A DNA stretch of 64,000 bases from [Actinomadura] parvosata subsp. kistnae (GCF_900323885.1 NZ_OOHJ01000015.1:248001-312000), one strand, 5' to 3'; shown: positions 51,843 through 61,840, numbered from the stretch's first letter. A program made the numbers and translations. The notes: generated from the letters alone by a model not told the origin.

Positions 51843-53336
51843 TCAGGCGAGGCGGATCACGTTCCACGACACCGGGGGGAGCAGGACGCGGAGCGGGTCG
51901 GGTTCCACGTCCGCGTTCGGGCGCGGCGTGATCCGCGCGGGGTCGTCGGCCGTATTACGGGCGTAGACGTCCGGGTCGGTCAGGGTGGTGGCCTCGACGA
52001 TGCGGACGCCGCCGAGCGCCCGGGTGTCGATCTCCAGCGGCAGCGGCTCGTCGGCCGACCGGTTGACGGCGAACAGGGTCGTGCCTGAGGTGGCCGAGTG
52101 GGTGGCGACGGCGTGCAGCAGGGGCACCTCGCCGTACACCTTCGTCTCGTACAGGGGCGAGTCCGGTTCGACGCGCAGCACGTCGCCGGCGGCGTGCCGG
52201 GAGGCCTGGGCGAACGGGTGGAAGGTGGTCTGGCGCCAGGCCCGCCCGCCGGGCTCGGTCATGATGGGCGCGATGACGTTGACGAGCTGGGCGAGGGACG
52301 CGGCGGTGACGCGGTCGCTGTTGCGCAGCAGCGTGATGAGCAGCCCGCCGAAGGTGACGGCGTCGGCGAGGTGGTAGTGGTCCTCCAGGAGCGGGGGCGC
52401 GACCGGCCAGTCCTGGGGGGTGCCGGCGTCCTGGAAGCGGGAGATGTACCAGACGTTCCACTCGTCGAACGAGATGTTGATCTTCTTGCGGGACTTGAGC
52501 CGGGCCCCGACGTGATCGGCGGTGGCGATGACGGAGGAGATGAAGTACTCCATGTCGGTGGAGCTGGCCAGGAAGCTGCCGAGGTCGCCGTCCTTCTCCT
52601 CGTAGTAGGCGTGGCAGGAGATGTAGTCGACCAGGTCGTAGGTCTCCTCCAGCACCTCGGCCTCCCACGAGCCGAAGGTGGGCATGCTGGAGCTGGAGCT
52701 GCCGCACGCGACGAGCTCCAGCTTCGGGTCCACCATGCGCATGGCGCGGGCGGTCTCGGCGGCGAGGCGGCCGTACTCGCGGGCGGTCTTGTGGCCGGTC
52801 TGCCAGGGGCCGTCCATCTCGTTGCCCAGGCACCACATCCTGATGTCGTGCGGCTCCTTGGCGCCGTTGGCGATCCGCAGGTCGGACAGCGTGGTGCCGG
52901 AGGGGTGGTTGGCGTATTCGAGCAGGTCGAGGGCTTCGGCGATGCCGCGGGTACCGAGGTTGACGGCCATCATGGGCTCGACGCCGGCCTTGCGGCACCA
53001 GCGGACGAACTCGTCGACGCCGACCTCGTTCGTCTCGGTGCTGTGCCAGGCCAGGTCGAGGCGGCGGGGGCGGTCGGCGACGGGGCCGATGCCGTCCTCC
53101 CAGCGGTAGCCGGAGACGAAGTTGCCGCCGGGGTAGCGGACGGTGGAGACGCCGAGCTCTCTGGTGAGGTCGAGGACGTCGCGGCGGAAGCCGTCCGCGT
53201 CGGCGGTGGGGTGGCCGGGCTCGTAGATGCCGGTGTAGACGCAGCGCCCGAGGTGCTCGACGAACGTGCCGAAGGTGCGCCTGCTGACGGGAGCGACCTT
53301 GAAGGCGGGGTCGAGGGTGAGCTTGGCCTGGTGCAC
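51843..53336 (-). CDS. Alpha-L-arabinofuranosidase (GH51), cytoplasmic
   Basis: 497 aa from GTG 53336 (CAGGGAG 8 nt upstream); a longer frame to 53420 would cross the operator. FGTFVEHLGRCVYTGIYEPG and VRYPGGNFVSGYRWEDGIGP at the N-terminus, acid/base Glu in MWCLGNEMDGPWQ and nucleophile Glu in SFDEWNVWY are GH51 hallmarks. No signal peptide, so it cleaves imported arabino-oligosaccharides. Divergent from the ABC importer operon. Confidence 0.93.
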   Translation of the reverse strand: MHQAKLTLDPAFKVAPVSRRTFGTFVEHLGRCVYTGIYEPGHPTADADGFRRDVLDLTRELGVSTVRYPGGNFVSGYRWEDGIGPVADRPRRLDLAWHSTETNEVGVDEFVRWCRKAGVEPMMAVNLGTRGIAEALDLLEYANHPSGTTLSDLRIANGAKEPHDIRMWCLGNEMDGPWQTGHKTAREYGRLAAETARAMRMVDPKLELVACGSSSSSMPTFGSWEAEVLEETYDLVDYISCHAYYEEKDGDLGSFLASSTDMEYFISSVIATADHVGARLKSRKKINISFDEWNVWYISRFQDAGTPQDWPVAPPLLEDHYHLADAVTFGGLLITLLRNSDRVTAASLAQLVNVIAPIMTEPGGRAWRQTTFHPFAQASRHAAGDVLRVEPDSPLYETKVYGEVPLLHAVATHSATSGTTLFAVNRSADEPLPLEIDTRALGGVRIVEATTLTDPDVYARNTADDPARITPRPNADVEPDPLRVLLPPVSWNVIRLA

Positions 53337-53377
53337 GGGGGCGACTCCCTGTTTCGCGGGCGTTACGTGGTCCCGAT

Positions 53378-53608
53378 TGTTAGCGTTATCACCGGACGGG
53401 GTCAAGAGGGCGGGGGTCACCGCAACCGGTTGCGGGACGGACCCTTGACAGGCTGCTTGTTACCGCTAACACTCGGGTAACCCCACAGAAACATCGGGGT
53501 CCACGCGGCGGTCCCCGCGACCCGGACGGCCCGCCCACGCCTGCCTCCGCACCGTTTGCGAGAGGCCCATTCACGGCTGCCCTGAACCTCCGGATGTTAG
53601 CGAGAACA
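53378..53608. promoter_or_regulatory. Divergent control region with three TGTTAGCG-type operators
   Basis: Sites: 53378-53391 (TGTTAGCGTTATCA), 53458-53471 (TGTTACCGCTAACA), 53595-53608 (TGTTAGCGAGAACA). The consensus is TGTTAGCGCTAACA. A different perfect palindrome CGCAACCGGTTGCG is at 53421-53434. TTGACA (53445-53450) is a good -35 for the importer, and the middle operator overlaps where its -10 should be. The 310-bp gap has no gene. Confidence 0.75.
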
Positions 53609-53646
53609 TGGCCAAGCGAAAGGGCTTGGTGAAGGAAGAGGCCCCA

Positions 53647-54981
53647 GTGCACGGTCCCCCCGACATCACCCGCCGGCACCTTCTCGGCGGCAGCCTCGCC
53701 CTGCTCGGCGCCGCCGCCACGGGGTGCGCGATCCCCGTGGGCTTCGGCTCGTCCCAGACCCGCGTGCGGTACTGGCACTTCCTCGGCGCCAGCGACGGCA
53801 TCATCATGAACAAGATGGTCCAGGCGTTCGCCAAGGACACCCCCGACGTCTTCGTCGAGGAGAACGTGCTCGCCTGGGGCGAGCCGTACTACACCAAGAT
53901 CGCCATGGCGGGCTCCGGCGGGCGCTCCCCCGACCTGGCCACCTTCCACCTGGCCCGGCTGGCCGGCATCGGCGCGGGGCGCATCCTCGACCCGATCAAC
54001 GTCAAGCTGCTGGAGGAGGTCGGCCTCAAGGCCGCCGACTTCAGCCCGCCCATCTGGGAGCGGGCGCACCTCGACGGCGTGCTGTACGCGATCCCGTTCG
54101 ACGCCCACCCGATGGTGCTCTACTACAACACCGACATCTGCCGGAAGGCGGGGCTGCTCGGCCCCGACGGCAAGCTCGTCCCCACCAAGGGGGTGGACGA
54201 GCTCTTCGCCCAGCTCACCAAGGCCAAGGACGCCATGGGCGGCAAGCCGCCGCTCGCCTTCGACGCGCTCGGCCTCGGCACCGTCGGCCCGTGGCGGGTG
54301 TGGCAGACCCTGTACGCGCAGAGCGGCGGCACACTGCTGTCGGACGACGGGACCAGGATCACCATCGACGACGCCAGGGCGCTGGAGGCGCTGCGGCTGA
54401 TGCGGCGGCTCGGCCAGGAAGGGCTGTGCGACTGGCGCACCGACTACGGCGCCTCCGTCGCCAACTTCACCAACGGCCAGGCGGCGTTCCTGTGGAACGG
54501 CGACTGGGAGACCACCGGCCTGAAGGAACGCAAGACGCCCTTCAGCATGACGCGCTTCCCCAACGTATTCGGCACCGGTGCGGCGCAGGCCGACTGCCAC
54601 TCGTTCGTGCTGCCCCACCAGCGCAACCGGGACCCGGAGGTGGAGCGGGCCACGTACCGGTTCATCGCCTACCTCGTCAAGAACAGCGCCGACTGGGCGG
54701 TGGCCGGGCACGTGCCCGCGTACCTGCCCGCGCTGGAGGAGCCTGAGTACCTCGCGTTGCAGCCGCAGTCCGAGTACCGCTCGGTGATCACCGAGGTGGC
54801 GCTCGATCCGCAGGTGTGGTTCGCCGGCTCGGCCTCGCGGATGTGGATCGAGTTCGGCGAGGCGTTCTCGCCGATCATCGGCGGCACCCGGACCCCCGAA
54901 GAGGGCCTGGCCGCCGCCAAGGCCGCGCTGTCCCGCCTGCTCGCCGCCCCGAACCCCTTCCCTGACGAGGAGCGCGCATGA
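53647..54981 (+). CDS. Sugar ABC substrate-binding lipoprotein, Tat-type signal
   Basis: 444 aa from GTG 53647 (GGAAGAGG upstream); ATG 53608 would add 13 residues and overlap the operator. ITRRHLLGGSLALLGAAATG then C is a twin-arginine lipoprotein signal. The mature protein is a family 1 binding protein (GRSPDLATFHLARLAG, FLWNGDWETTGL). Folding before Tat export is uncommon for sugar-binding lipoproteins but known in actinomycetes. Stop overlaps the permease ATG. Confidence 0.9.
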   Translation: MHGPPDITRRHLLGGSLALLGAAATGCAIPVGFGSSQTRVRYWHFLGASDGIIMNKMVQAFAKDTPDVFVEENVLAWGEPYYTKIAMAGSGGRSPDLATFHLARLAGIGAGRILDPINVKLLEEVGLKAADFSPPIWERAHLDGVLYAIPFDAHPMVLYYNTDICRKAGLLGPDGKLVPTKGVDELFAQLTKAKDAMGGKPPLAFDALGLGTVGPWRVWQTLYAQSGGTLLSDDGTRITIDDARALEALRLMRRLGQEGLCDWRTDYGASVANFTNGQAAFLWNGDWETTGLKERKTPFSMTRFPNVFGTGAAQADCHSFVLPHQRNRDPEVERATYRFIAYLVKNSADWAVAGHVPAYLPALEEPEYLALQPQSEYRSVITEVALDPQVWFAGSASRMWIEFGEAFSPIIGGTRTPEEGLAAAKAALSRLLAAPNPFPDEERA

Positions 54982-55898
54982 CAACGACCGTCGCGGCGCC
55001 CGCGACCGCCGCCCCCGTCGCCACGCCCAAGGTCCGGCGCGGCTGGACGCAGCACGGGATGGTGTTCGTGGCGCCGTTCCTGCTGATCTACGTGGCCTTC
55101 CTGGTCTGGCCGACCCTGCTCGGCTTCCAGATGAGCCTGTCGAGCGTGAACATCGCCGGCGGCAACAACCACTTCGTCGGCTTCGGCAACTACCTTGAGG
55201 CGTTCGGCGACCCGCGCATGTGGCACTCGCTGTGGAACACGCTGGTCTTCACGGTGCTGAGCACGGTGCCGCTGGTGTTCCTCGGGCTGGTGTTCGCGCT
55301 GCTGGTGCACAACCTGCGGTTCATGCAGTGGCTGTGGCGGCTGTCGTTCTTCGGCCCGTTCCTGCTGCCGTCGGCGGTCGTGTCGATCCTGTGGCTGCAG
55401 ATGATCTACCCGGCCGGCTACGGCCTGATCAACGGCACGCTCGGCACCGACGTGCTGTGGCTCGGCGACCCGTCCGTGGCCATGTGGTCGATGGTGCTGA
55501 CCACCGTCTGGTGGACGGTCGGCTTCAACTTCCTGCTCTACCTGGCCGCCCTGCAGTCGATCCCGCAACATTTGTACGAGGCCGCCGCCATCGACGGCGC
55601 CACCGCCTGGGACAAGCTGCGCTCCATCACCCTGCCGCTGCTCGGCCGCACCACGGCGCTGATCGTGGTGCTGCAACTGGTGGCCTCGCTGAAGGTGTTC
55701 GACCAGATCTACCTGATGACCGGCGGCGGCCCGCAGGACGCCACCCGCCCGATCATCGAGTACGCCTACGACGTCGGCTTCACCGGCTACCGCACCGGTT
55801 ACGCCTCGGCCGTGTCGTACATCCTGTTCGCCCTGATTGTCATCGTCTCCCTGGCGCAGCTCCGGCTGTTCCGCAAGCGCGAGGAGGTCGCGTCATGA
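54978..55898 (+). CDS. Sugar ABC permease, MalF type
   Basis: 306 aa. ATG 54978 overlaps the preceding stop. Six membrane segments, EAA loop HLYEAAAIDGATAWDKLRSI, and YLMTGGGPQDATRPI characteristic of MalF-type subunits. Confidence 0.93.
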   Translation: MTTTVAAPATAAPVATPKVRRGWTQHGMVFVAPFLLIYVAFLVWPTLLGFQMSLSSVNIAGGNNHFVGFGNYLEAFGDPRMWHSLWNTLVFTVLSTVPLVFLGLVFALLVHNLRFMQWLWRLSFFGPFLLPSAVVSILWLQMIYPAGYGLINGTLGTDVLWLGDPSVAMWSMVLTTVWWTVGFNFLLYLAALQSIPQHLYEAAAIDGATAWDKLRSITLPLLGRTTALIVVLQLVASLKVFDQIYLMTGGGPQDATRPIIEYAYDVGFTGYRTGYASAVSYILFALIVIVSLAQLRLFRKREEVAS

Positions 55899-56728
55899 CC
55901 AAGCGGTTCAGCTGGGGCCAGGTCGTCCTGCTGGTGATCGCCCTGGCGCTGGCGGCCGTCTGGCTCGCCCCGATCCTGTGGGCGGTGGCCACCTCGGTGA
56001 AGCCCGAGACGGAGACCACCAAGATCCCGCTGCAGTGGTTCGGCAGCGAGATCACCTTCGACGCGTACGCGCTGGTGCTCGGGACCGGAGGCATCGTCAA
56101 GTGGGCGATCAACTCGACCGTCACCGCCGTCATCGTCACGTTCCTGACCGTGCTGTTCTCGGCGATGGCGGCGTACGGGTTCGCGCGCACCCAGTTCAGG
56201 GGCCAGCGGGCGCTGCTGGCGCTGATCCTGGCCGGGATCATGGTGCCGCCGCAGGTGCTGATCGCGCCGCTGTTCGCGGAGATGGTCGCGCTGGGGCTGG
56301 TGGACACGTGGTGGGCGATCATCCTGCCGCAGGTGGCGGCGCCGCTGATCGTCTACATCCTGGTGAAGTTCTTCCAGGACGTGCCGCCGGAGCTGGAGCA
56401 GGCCGCCTTCGTGGACGGGGCCGGGCGGTGGCGGGTCTTCTTCACCATCGTGCTGCCGCTGTCGCGCCCGGTGCTGGCCGCCGTGTCGATCTTCACGTTC
56501 ATCACGACCTGGAACAACTTCCTGTGGCCGTTCCTCGTCTCGACCGACCCGAACACGATGACGCTGCCGGTCGGGCTGGCGAACGTGGTGCAGGGGACGT
56601 TCGGCCTGCGGTACGCGCAGATCATGGCGTCGGTGGTGCTGGCCGGGCTGCCGCTGCTCGTCGTGTTCGTGATGTTCCAGCGGCAGATCGTGCGGGGCGT
56701 GGCCCACACCGGGCTCGCCGGCCAGTGA
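55895..56728 (+). CDS. Sugar ABC permease, MalG type
   Basis: 277 aa. ATG 55895 overlaps the preceding stop; GAGGAGG precedes it. Six membrane segments, EAA loop ELEQAAFVDGAGRWRVFFTI, TTWNNFLWPFL. Last gene of the arabinofuranoside importer; ends 4 bp before a convergent gene. No ATPase gene nearby. Confidence 0.93.
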   Translation: MTKRFSWGQVVLLVIALALAAVWLAPILWAVATSVKPETETTKIPLQWFGSEITFDAYALVLGTGGIVKWAINSTVTAVIVTFLTVLFSAMAAYGFARTQFRGQRALLALILAGIMVPPQVLIAPLFAEMVALGLVDTWWAIILPQVAAPLIVYILVKFFQDVPPELEQAAFVDGAGRWRVFFTIVLPLSRPVLAAVSIFTFITTWNNFLWPFLVSTDPNTMTLPVGLANVVQGTFGLRYAQIMASVVLAGLPLLVVFVMFQRQIVRGVAHTGLAGQ

Positions 56729-56732
56729 GCGG

Positions 56733-57137
56733 TCAGCGGGCGGGGGCGAGGCGTTCGTAGCAGTCGTAGTTGCGCTGGGCCACGATGCGGCCGTCGCGGA
56801 ACTCCAGGAAGGTCGCGATGTGGGCACGCAGGACGTGGCCCGCGGGCAGGTCGCCCAAGGGGACGGCAAGGGTGCCGGTCCACGTCACCTCCAGGGCGAC
56901 CTGGTCGCCGAACGCGACCGCGTTCCGCACGTCGAAGCGCTGCTCGCTGATCGTCCTGGCCCCGCGCTCGGCCGCCGCGCGCAGGCCGTGCAGGTCGCGG
57001 ACCACGCCGTCGGGGAAGAGCAGGTTGGGCAGCTCGTGGTGGACCACGTCGGGGTGGAGGTAGGGCTCGGCGCTCGCACCGACGGAGACGGCTTCGTGGT
57101 AACGGACGGCGATATCGATGTTCGGATGCCGCTGCAT
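56733..57137 (-). CDS. SnoaL/NTF2-like polyketide-cyclase family protein
   Basis: 134 aa from ATG 57137. NTF2-like cone: EPYLHPDVVHHELPNLLFPD, VALEVTWTGTLAVPLG and AHIATFLEFRDGRIVAQRNYD. Such SnoaL-like proteins act as cyclases, isomerases or binding proteins; the ligand cannot be read here. TACGGT ends 7 nt before the ATG, so it is probably leaderless and directly repressible by the divergent MarR protein. Confidence 0.82.
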   Translation of the reverse strand: MQRHPNIDIAVRYHEAVSVGASAEPYLHPDVVHHELPNLLFPDGVVRDLHGLRAAAERGARTISEQRFDVRNAVAFGDQVALEVTWTGTLAVPLGDLPAGHVLRAHIATFLEFRDGRIVAQRNYDCYERLAPAR

Positions 57138-57142
57138 ATGCA

Positions 57143-57169
57143 CAACCGTAGTTGCACAACCTTGGTTGT
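57143..57169. promoter_or_regulatory. Tandem inverted repeats, candidate MarR operators
   Basis: CAAC-CGTA-GTTG (57143-57154) and ACAACC-TT-GGTTGT (57156-57169) occupy most of the 42-bp gap between the SnoaL and MarR genes and cover the SnoaL -10. Confidence 0.65.
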
Positions 57170-57179
57170 CAAGGGCAGG

Positions 57180-57668
57180 ATGGCAGGCATGTCCGTCGAT
57201 CTGTACGAGCTCGACCTCGGCACCCTCGCCCTCTTCGTCGGCTCGGCCGCCGCCGAGGCGGTGCAGAAGGAGCTGGCCGCTCACGGGTTCGACGGGCTGC
57301 GGGTCTCCCACGGCTACGTCTTCCAGCACCTCGTCGAAGACCTTCCCCGCACCATCGGGGAGCTGGCCCGCAAGATGGAGGTCACGCAGCAGGCGGCGTC
57401 CAAGGTGGTGGCCGAGCTGGAAGGGCTCGGATACGTCGAGCGCGTGCCGGATCCGCGTGACGCGCGGATCCGGCGGGTGCGGCTGACCGGGCGCGGGCAC
57501 GCGGCGGTGGGCGCGGCGCGGCGAGCCCGGGCGGCGCAGGAGGAGCGGCTGGTGGCGCGGGGCGGGCGGGAGCGGCTGGAGGAGTGCCGGGCCGTGCTCG
57601 CCGAGCTGCTCGAAGAGCTGAGCGGGGCAGGCGCCGTCCGGCGCCGCGAGGTCCGCCCACCCCGCTGA
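57180..57668 (+). CDS. MarR-family transcriptional regulator
   Basis: 162 aa from ATG 57180 (or ATG 57189). Winged helix: TIGELARKMEVTQQAASKVV is the helix-turn-helix and VERVPDPRDARIRRVRLTGR the wing with its DxR turn. Probably represses itself and the divergent SnoaL-like gene through the palindromes between them. Confidence 0.9.
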   Translation: MAGMSVDLYELDLGTLALFVGSAAAEAVQKELAAHGFDGLRVSHGYVFQHLVEDLPRTIGELARKMEVTQQAASKVVAELEGLGYVERVPDPRDARIRRVRLTGRGHAAVGAARRARAAQEERLVARGGRERLEECRAVLAELLEELSGAGAVRRREVRPPR

Positions 57669-57845
57669 ACCTTCCCGACCGCCCGTCGTCCCGGCTACGC
57701 CCGCCCGCCGCACCCACCCGGCGGCACCGGCTTCGGCCGTCGCCACGCCCCTGGCTCCGTAGCGCTCGGCCAAGCCTTGTGCGGGACGCGCCCTTCCGGG
57801 GCGTGCCGGCCGCGTGCCGACGGCCGCGGTGCGGCGGCCCTGAGG

Positions 57846-58532
57846 TCAGTCCTGGTGGACGAGCAGGACGAACGTGCGGGCGTACGACAGGCCGGTGGCC
57901 GGGCGGGGCCAGCCGAGTGCCGCCAGCGCGCGCGAGCCCGCCTCGTGCCGGGCGCCGTTGACGCGGATCTCGGCCGTCTCGGTGCCGTCGCCGCCGCCGA
58001 AGAACGCCTTGACCCCCACCAGGTGCTCGCGTTCGAGGCTGCCCTTGAGCGCGGGCGCCAGGTGCGGCAGCAGGACGTGCTGCACCGCCCACCCCTGCAC
58101 GGCGTCGTGCTCGTCGCCGGTGCCCCAGCCGACGATGCCGCCGTGGACGGCGTGCCAGCCGGGGAAGCCGTCGGGGTCGTCCGGGGCGAAGTGGGCGGCG
58201 CGCGAGCCGTCCTGGACGAGGAGCTCCAGCAGGGCGACGCCGGTCGTGCCGAGCCACATCGTGATCGCCCGGTCGAGGGACTCCTCGATGGTGGCGCCGT
58301 AGCCGGTCACGCAGTCGGAGATCGTGGTCTCGTGCGGGCGGTCGACGTTCAGCACGAAGTCGAGGTCGAGGTGGGCGGGGCTGCCGGTGTGGTCGGGGCC
58401 CAGCCGGACGGCGAGCGTGCCCGGGCCTTTGGCCAGGCCGTCGCGGACCTGCCAGGGTTGTCCCATGGCGGCGCTCAGGTGCTCGGCCACCATGTCGAGC
58501 ACCACCTCGTCCGCCGGCCGTACATCGTCCAT
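57846..58532 (-). CDS. DUF6348-like protein
   Basis: 228 aa, soluble. Patterns HLDLDFVLNVDRPHETTISD, ESLDRAITMW, and a Gly-rich segment VKAFFGGGDGTETAEIRVNG near the C-terminus agree with my recollection of actinobacterial DUF6348 proteins, often linked to toxin-immunity or unknown functions. No catalytic motif is visible. GAGGGG precedes ATG 58532. Confidence 0.5.
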   Translation of the reverse strand: MDDVRPADEVVLDMVAEHLSAAMGQPWQVRDGLAKGPGTLAVRLGPDHTGSPAHLDLDFVLNVDRPHETTISDCVTGYGATIEESLDRAITMWLGTTGVALLELLVQDGSRAAHFAPDDPDGFPGWHAVHGGIVGWGTGDEHDAVQGWAVQHVLLPHLAPALKGSLEREHLVGVKAFFGGGDGTETAEIRVNGARHEAGSRALAALGWPRPATGLSYARTFVLLVHQD

Positions 58533-58652
58533 GCCGCCACCCCTCGCCTCGTCCCCCTGTAAGGCTACCGTTGTTGATCATGTGGTGGGGGTGGTGCGCC
58601 CGTCCGGTCGTTGCCAGGGAACTGCCAGGAACGCGAGGTAGTCTGCCTCGGC

Positions 58653-58715
58653 ATGAACTGGCCCTGTGATCCTGTTCCCGCCGGTCACGACCCTCGTCCG
58701 GGCCGCACGCCGTGA
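58653..58715 (+). CDS. Leaderless 20-codon upstream ORF coupled to the glycosyltransferase
   Basis: ATG 58653 lies 8 nt after TAGTCT (58639-58644), the spacing of a leaderless start. The frame encodes 20 residues beginning MNWPCDPVP. Its TGA (58713-58715) overlaps the GTG (58712-58714) of the glycosyltransferase, which has no Shine-Dalgarno of its own. The simplest reading is translational coupling through this short ORF. Confidence 0.5.
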   Translation: MNWPCDPVPAGHDPRPGRTP

Positions 58716-59890
58716 AGATCCGCTACCTCATGCTGCACGCCTACGGCATGGGCGGCACCATCCGCACGGTGGTCAACCAGGCGAACGCGATGGCCGCCGC
58801 CGGCCACGACGTCGAGCTGGTCAGCCTCGTACGGCGGCGCGAGCACCCCCAGTTCGTCCTGGACCCCCGCATCACCCTGACCACGCTGGTCGACCAGCGC
58901 GGCGGCCGGCAGCCGGACTCGATCGCGCGCAAGGCGTGGCGCCGGGTGCGCGGGAAGATCGTGCCGCGCGGCGAGTTCGCCGCCGACTACTTCACCGAGC
59001 GGGTCGAGTGGGCGGCCATGGAGTACGTGTCGGGGCTGCGTGACGGCATCCTGGTCACCACCCGGCCCGCGCTGAACCTGATCTCCGCCCGCCGTACCCC
59101 CAGGACGGTCATCCGCGTCGCCCAGGAGCACATGAACCTGTCGGCCTACCCCGACACCATCCGCAGGGAGATCGCCCGCCACTACGGCCGCTTCGACGCG
59201 ATCACCGTGCTGACCCGCACGAACCGCCTGGAGTACCAGCGGCTGCTGCCCGGCACCCCGATCGTGCAGATCCCGAACGCCGTGCACAAGGCCGACCAGG
59301 AACCGTCCCGTCAGGTGAACCCCGTCGTGGTCGCCGCCGGACGGCTGGTGCCGCAGAAGGGGTTCGACCTGCTGATCCAGGCGTTCGCGCAGGTCGTGCC
59401 CGAGCATCCGGAGTGGCGGCTGCGCATCTTCGGCACGGGGCCGCGCAGGGGGCAGCTCGCCGGGCTGGTCGAGCAGTACGGGCTGGGCGGGCACGTGTCG
59501 CTGCCCGGGCGGACCGACCGGCTGGACAAGGAGCTGACCGCCGCCTCCGTGTACGCGCTCAGCTCCCGCTTCGAGGGCCTGCCCATGGTGATGATCGAGG
59601 CGATGACGCACGCGCTGCCCGTCGTCGCCTTCGACTGCCCGACGGGGCCCAAGGACGTCCTGACCGACGGGGTGGACGGGGTGCTGGTGCCGCCCCGGGA
59701 CGTGGACGCGCTGGCCGCCGCCCTCAACCGGGTCATCGCCGACCGCGACCTGCGGGTGCGCATGGGGCGGGCGGCGCGGCGGGCGTCCCGGGCGTACGCG
59801 CCTGAGCACGTGATGCCGCTGTGGGAGGACCTGTTCGCGGAGCTGGCGGCGGGCGAACGCATCGCCGACGACTTCTGGCCCGGCCGCTGA
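58712..59890 (+). CDS. Glycosyltransferase family 4
   Basis: 392 aa. N-terminal acceptor domain begins IRYLMLHAYGMGGTIRTV. The donor-binding half has VAAGRLVPQKGFDLLIQAF, IFGTGPRRGQL and the E-x7-E motif EGLPMVMIE followed by DCPTGPKDVL, all GT4/GT-B. Retaining sugar transferase, probably for a cell-surface glycan; donor and acceptor unknown. The start GTG overlaps a 20-codon upstream ORF. A tandem repeat begins at its stop codon. Confidence 0.9.
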   Translation: MKIRYLMLHAYGMGGTIRTVVNQANAMAAAGHDVELVSLVRRREHPQFVLDPRITLTTLVDQRGGRQPDSIARKAWRRVRGKIVPRGEFAADYFTERVEWAAMEYVSGLRDGILVTTRPALNLISARRTPRTVIRVAQEHMNLSAYPDTIRREIARHYGRFDAITVLTRTNRLEYQRLLPGTPIVQIPNAVHKADQEPSRQVNPVVVAAGRLVPQKGFDLLIQAFAQVVPEHPEWRLRIFGTGPRRGQLAGLVEQYGLGGHVSLPGRTDRLDKELTAASVYALSSRFEGLPMVMIEAMTHALPVVAFDCPTGPKDVLTDGVDGVLVPPRDVDALAAALNRVIADRDLRVRMGRAARRASRAYAPEHVMPLWEDLFAELAAGERIADDFWPGR

Positions 59891-59891
59891 C

Positions 59892-60002
59892 GGTCACCTT
59901 CTGGTCCGGTCGTTGATGGTCACCTTCGGGTCCGGCCGTTGACGGTCACCTTCGGGCCCGGCCGCTGACGGTCACCTTCGGGTCCGGCCGCTGAAGGTCA
60001 CC
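59892..60002. repeat. 26-bp x4 tandem repeat starting at the gene end
   Basis: Units start at 59892, 59918, 59944 and 59970, with a partial copy to 60002; core ggtcaccttcgggtccggcc. The last 20 bases of the glycosyltransferase (its FWPGR-stop) match the second part of the unit, so the array seems to derive from the gene's 3' end. Confidence 0.88.
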
Positions 60003-60081
60003 GGAAGCTCTCGCGGATCTTGGGGCTCCTGGTTAGGCTCGGTGATCCACGCATCCCCCTTCGCGCCGTAACGGAGTCGCC

Positions 60082-60852
60082 GTGACGACCGAGTTCGACA
60101 CCTCCAAGCCCTCCCCCGCCCGGATCTACGACTACATCCTGGGCGGCAAGGACAACTTCGCCGCCGACCGGGCCTACGCCGACCAGGTCATGCAGGTGTT
60201 CCCCGAGGGAGGCGAGCTGGCCTGGGCCAACCGGCGGTTCATGTGGCGGTCCGTACGCCACTGCGCCGGGCAGGTGGACCAGATCGTGGACATCGGCACC
60301 GGCATCCCCACCGCCCCGAACGTCGCCGAGGTGGCGGCCGAGGTGAACCCGGACGCGGTCGTGGTCGGCGTCGACAACGACCCCGTCGTGCTCTCCCACA
60401 GCCGGGCCCTGGTGAAGGGCGACGGCGTGCACATCGTGCCCGGGGACGTACGCGAGCCCGAGCGCGTCATGGCCGACCTCGCCGGGATCGTGGACTGGTC
60501 GCGTCCCGTGGCGCTGGTGCTCATCGCGGTGCTGCACTTCGTCTCGGAGGAGGAGGACCCGCACCGCGTGGTCGCCGCCTTCCGCGAGCGGATGGTGCCG
60601 GGGAGCCTGCTGGTGCTGTCGCACGCGACGTTCGAGGGGGTGAGCGAGGCGACGCTGGAGCGGATCAGGACGGTGAACGCGAACGCGCCCGTGCCGCTGC
60701 GGCTGCGGCCCGTCGCGGAGATCGAGTCGCTGTTCAAGGGCACGGAGCTGATCGAGCCGGGGCTCGTGGACGTGCACGAGTGGCGCCCCGACGACGACTC
60801 GGGCCGCCGGATCGACCTGCGGGTGGTGGGCGGCGTGGGCCGGATCGTCTGA
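60082..60852 (+). CDS. SAM-dependent methyltransferase, DUF574 family
   Basis: 256 aa from GTG 60082 (ACGGAG upstream). SPARIYDYILGGKDNFAADR is the diagnostic N-terminus of the DUF574 (PF04672) family, and VDIGTGIPTAPNV is its SAM-binding loop. This family is expanded in Streptomyces and Streptosporangiaceae with mostly unknown substrates. Confidence 0.9.
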   Translation: MTTEFDTSKPSPARIYDYILGGKDNFAADRAYADQVMQVFPEGGELAWANRRFMWRSVRHCAGQVDQIVDIGTGIPTAPNVAEVAAEVNPDAVVVGVDNDPVVLSHSRALVKGDGVHIVPGDVREPERVMADLAGIVDWSRPVALVLIAVLHFVSEEEDPHRVVAAFRERMVPGSLLVLSHATFEGVSEATLERIRTVNANAPVPLRLRPVAEIESLFKGTELIEPGLVDVHEWRPDDDSGRRIDLRVVGGVGRIV

Positions 60853-60967
60853 CGCTTCCGGAAAAAGATTTACCCTTCCCGATTCCCTCGCCCCCATAAG
60901 GGCTTTTGGCACGATATTTCATGCTTTTCGTCAAGAGCACGCCAAGTGGGGCGGCATTCTGTCCCGT

Positions 60968-61840
<873 letters not shown>

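Noticed and set aside
59892..60002. Possible CRISPR array
   Set aside because: Units are contiguous with no spacers; a simple tandem repeat.
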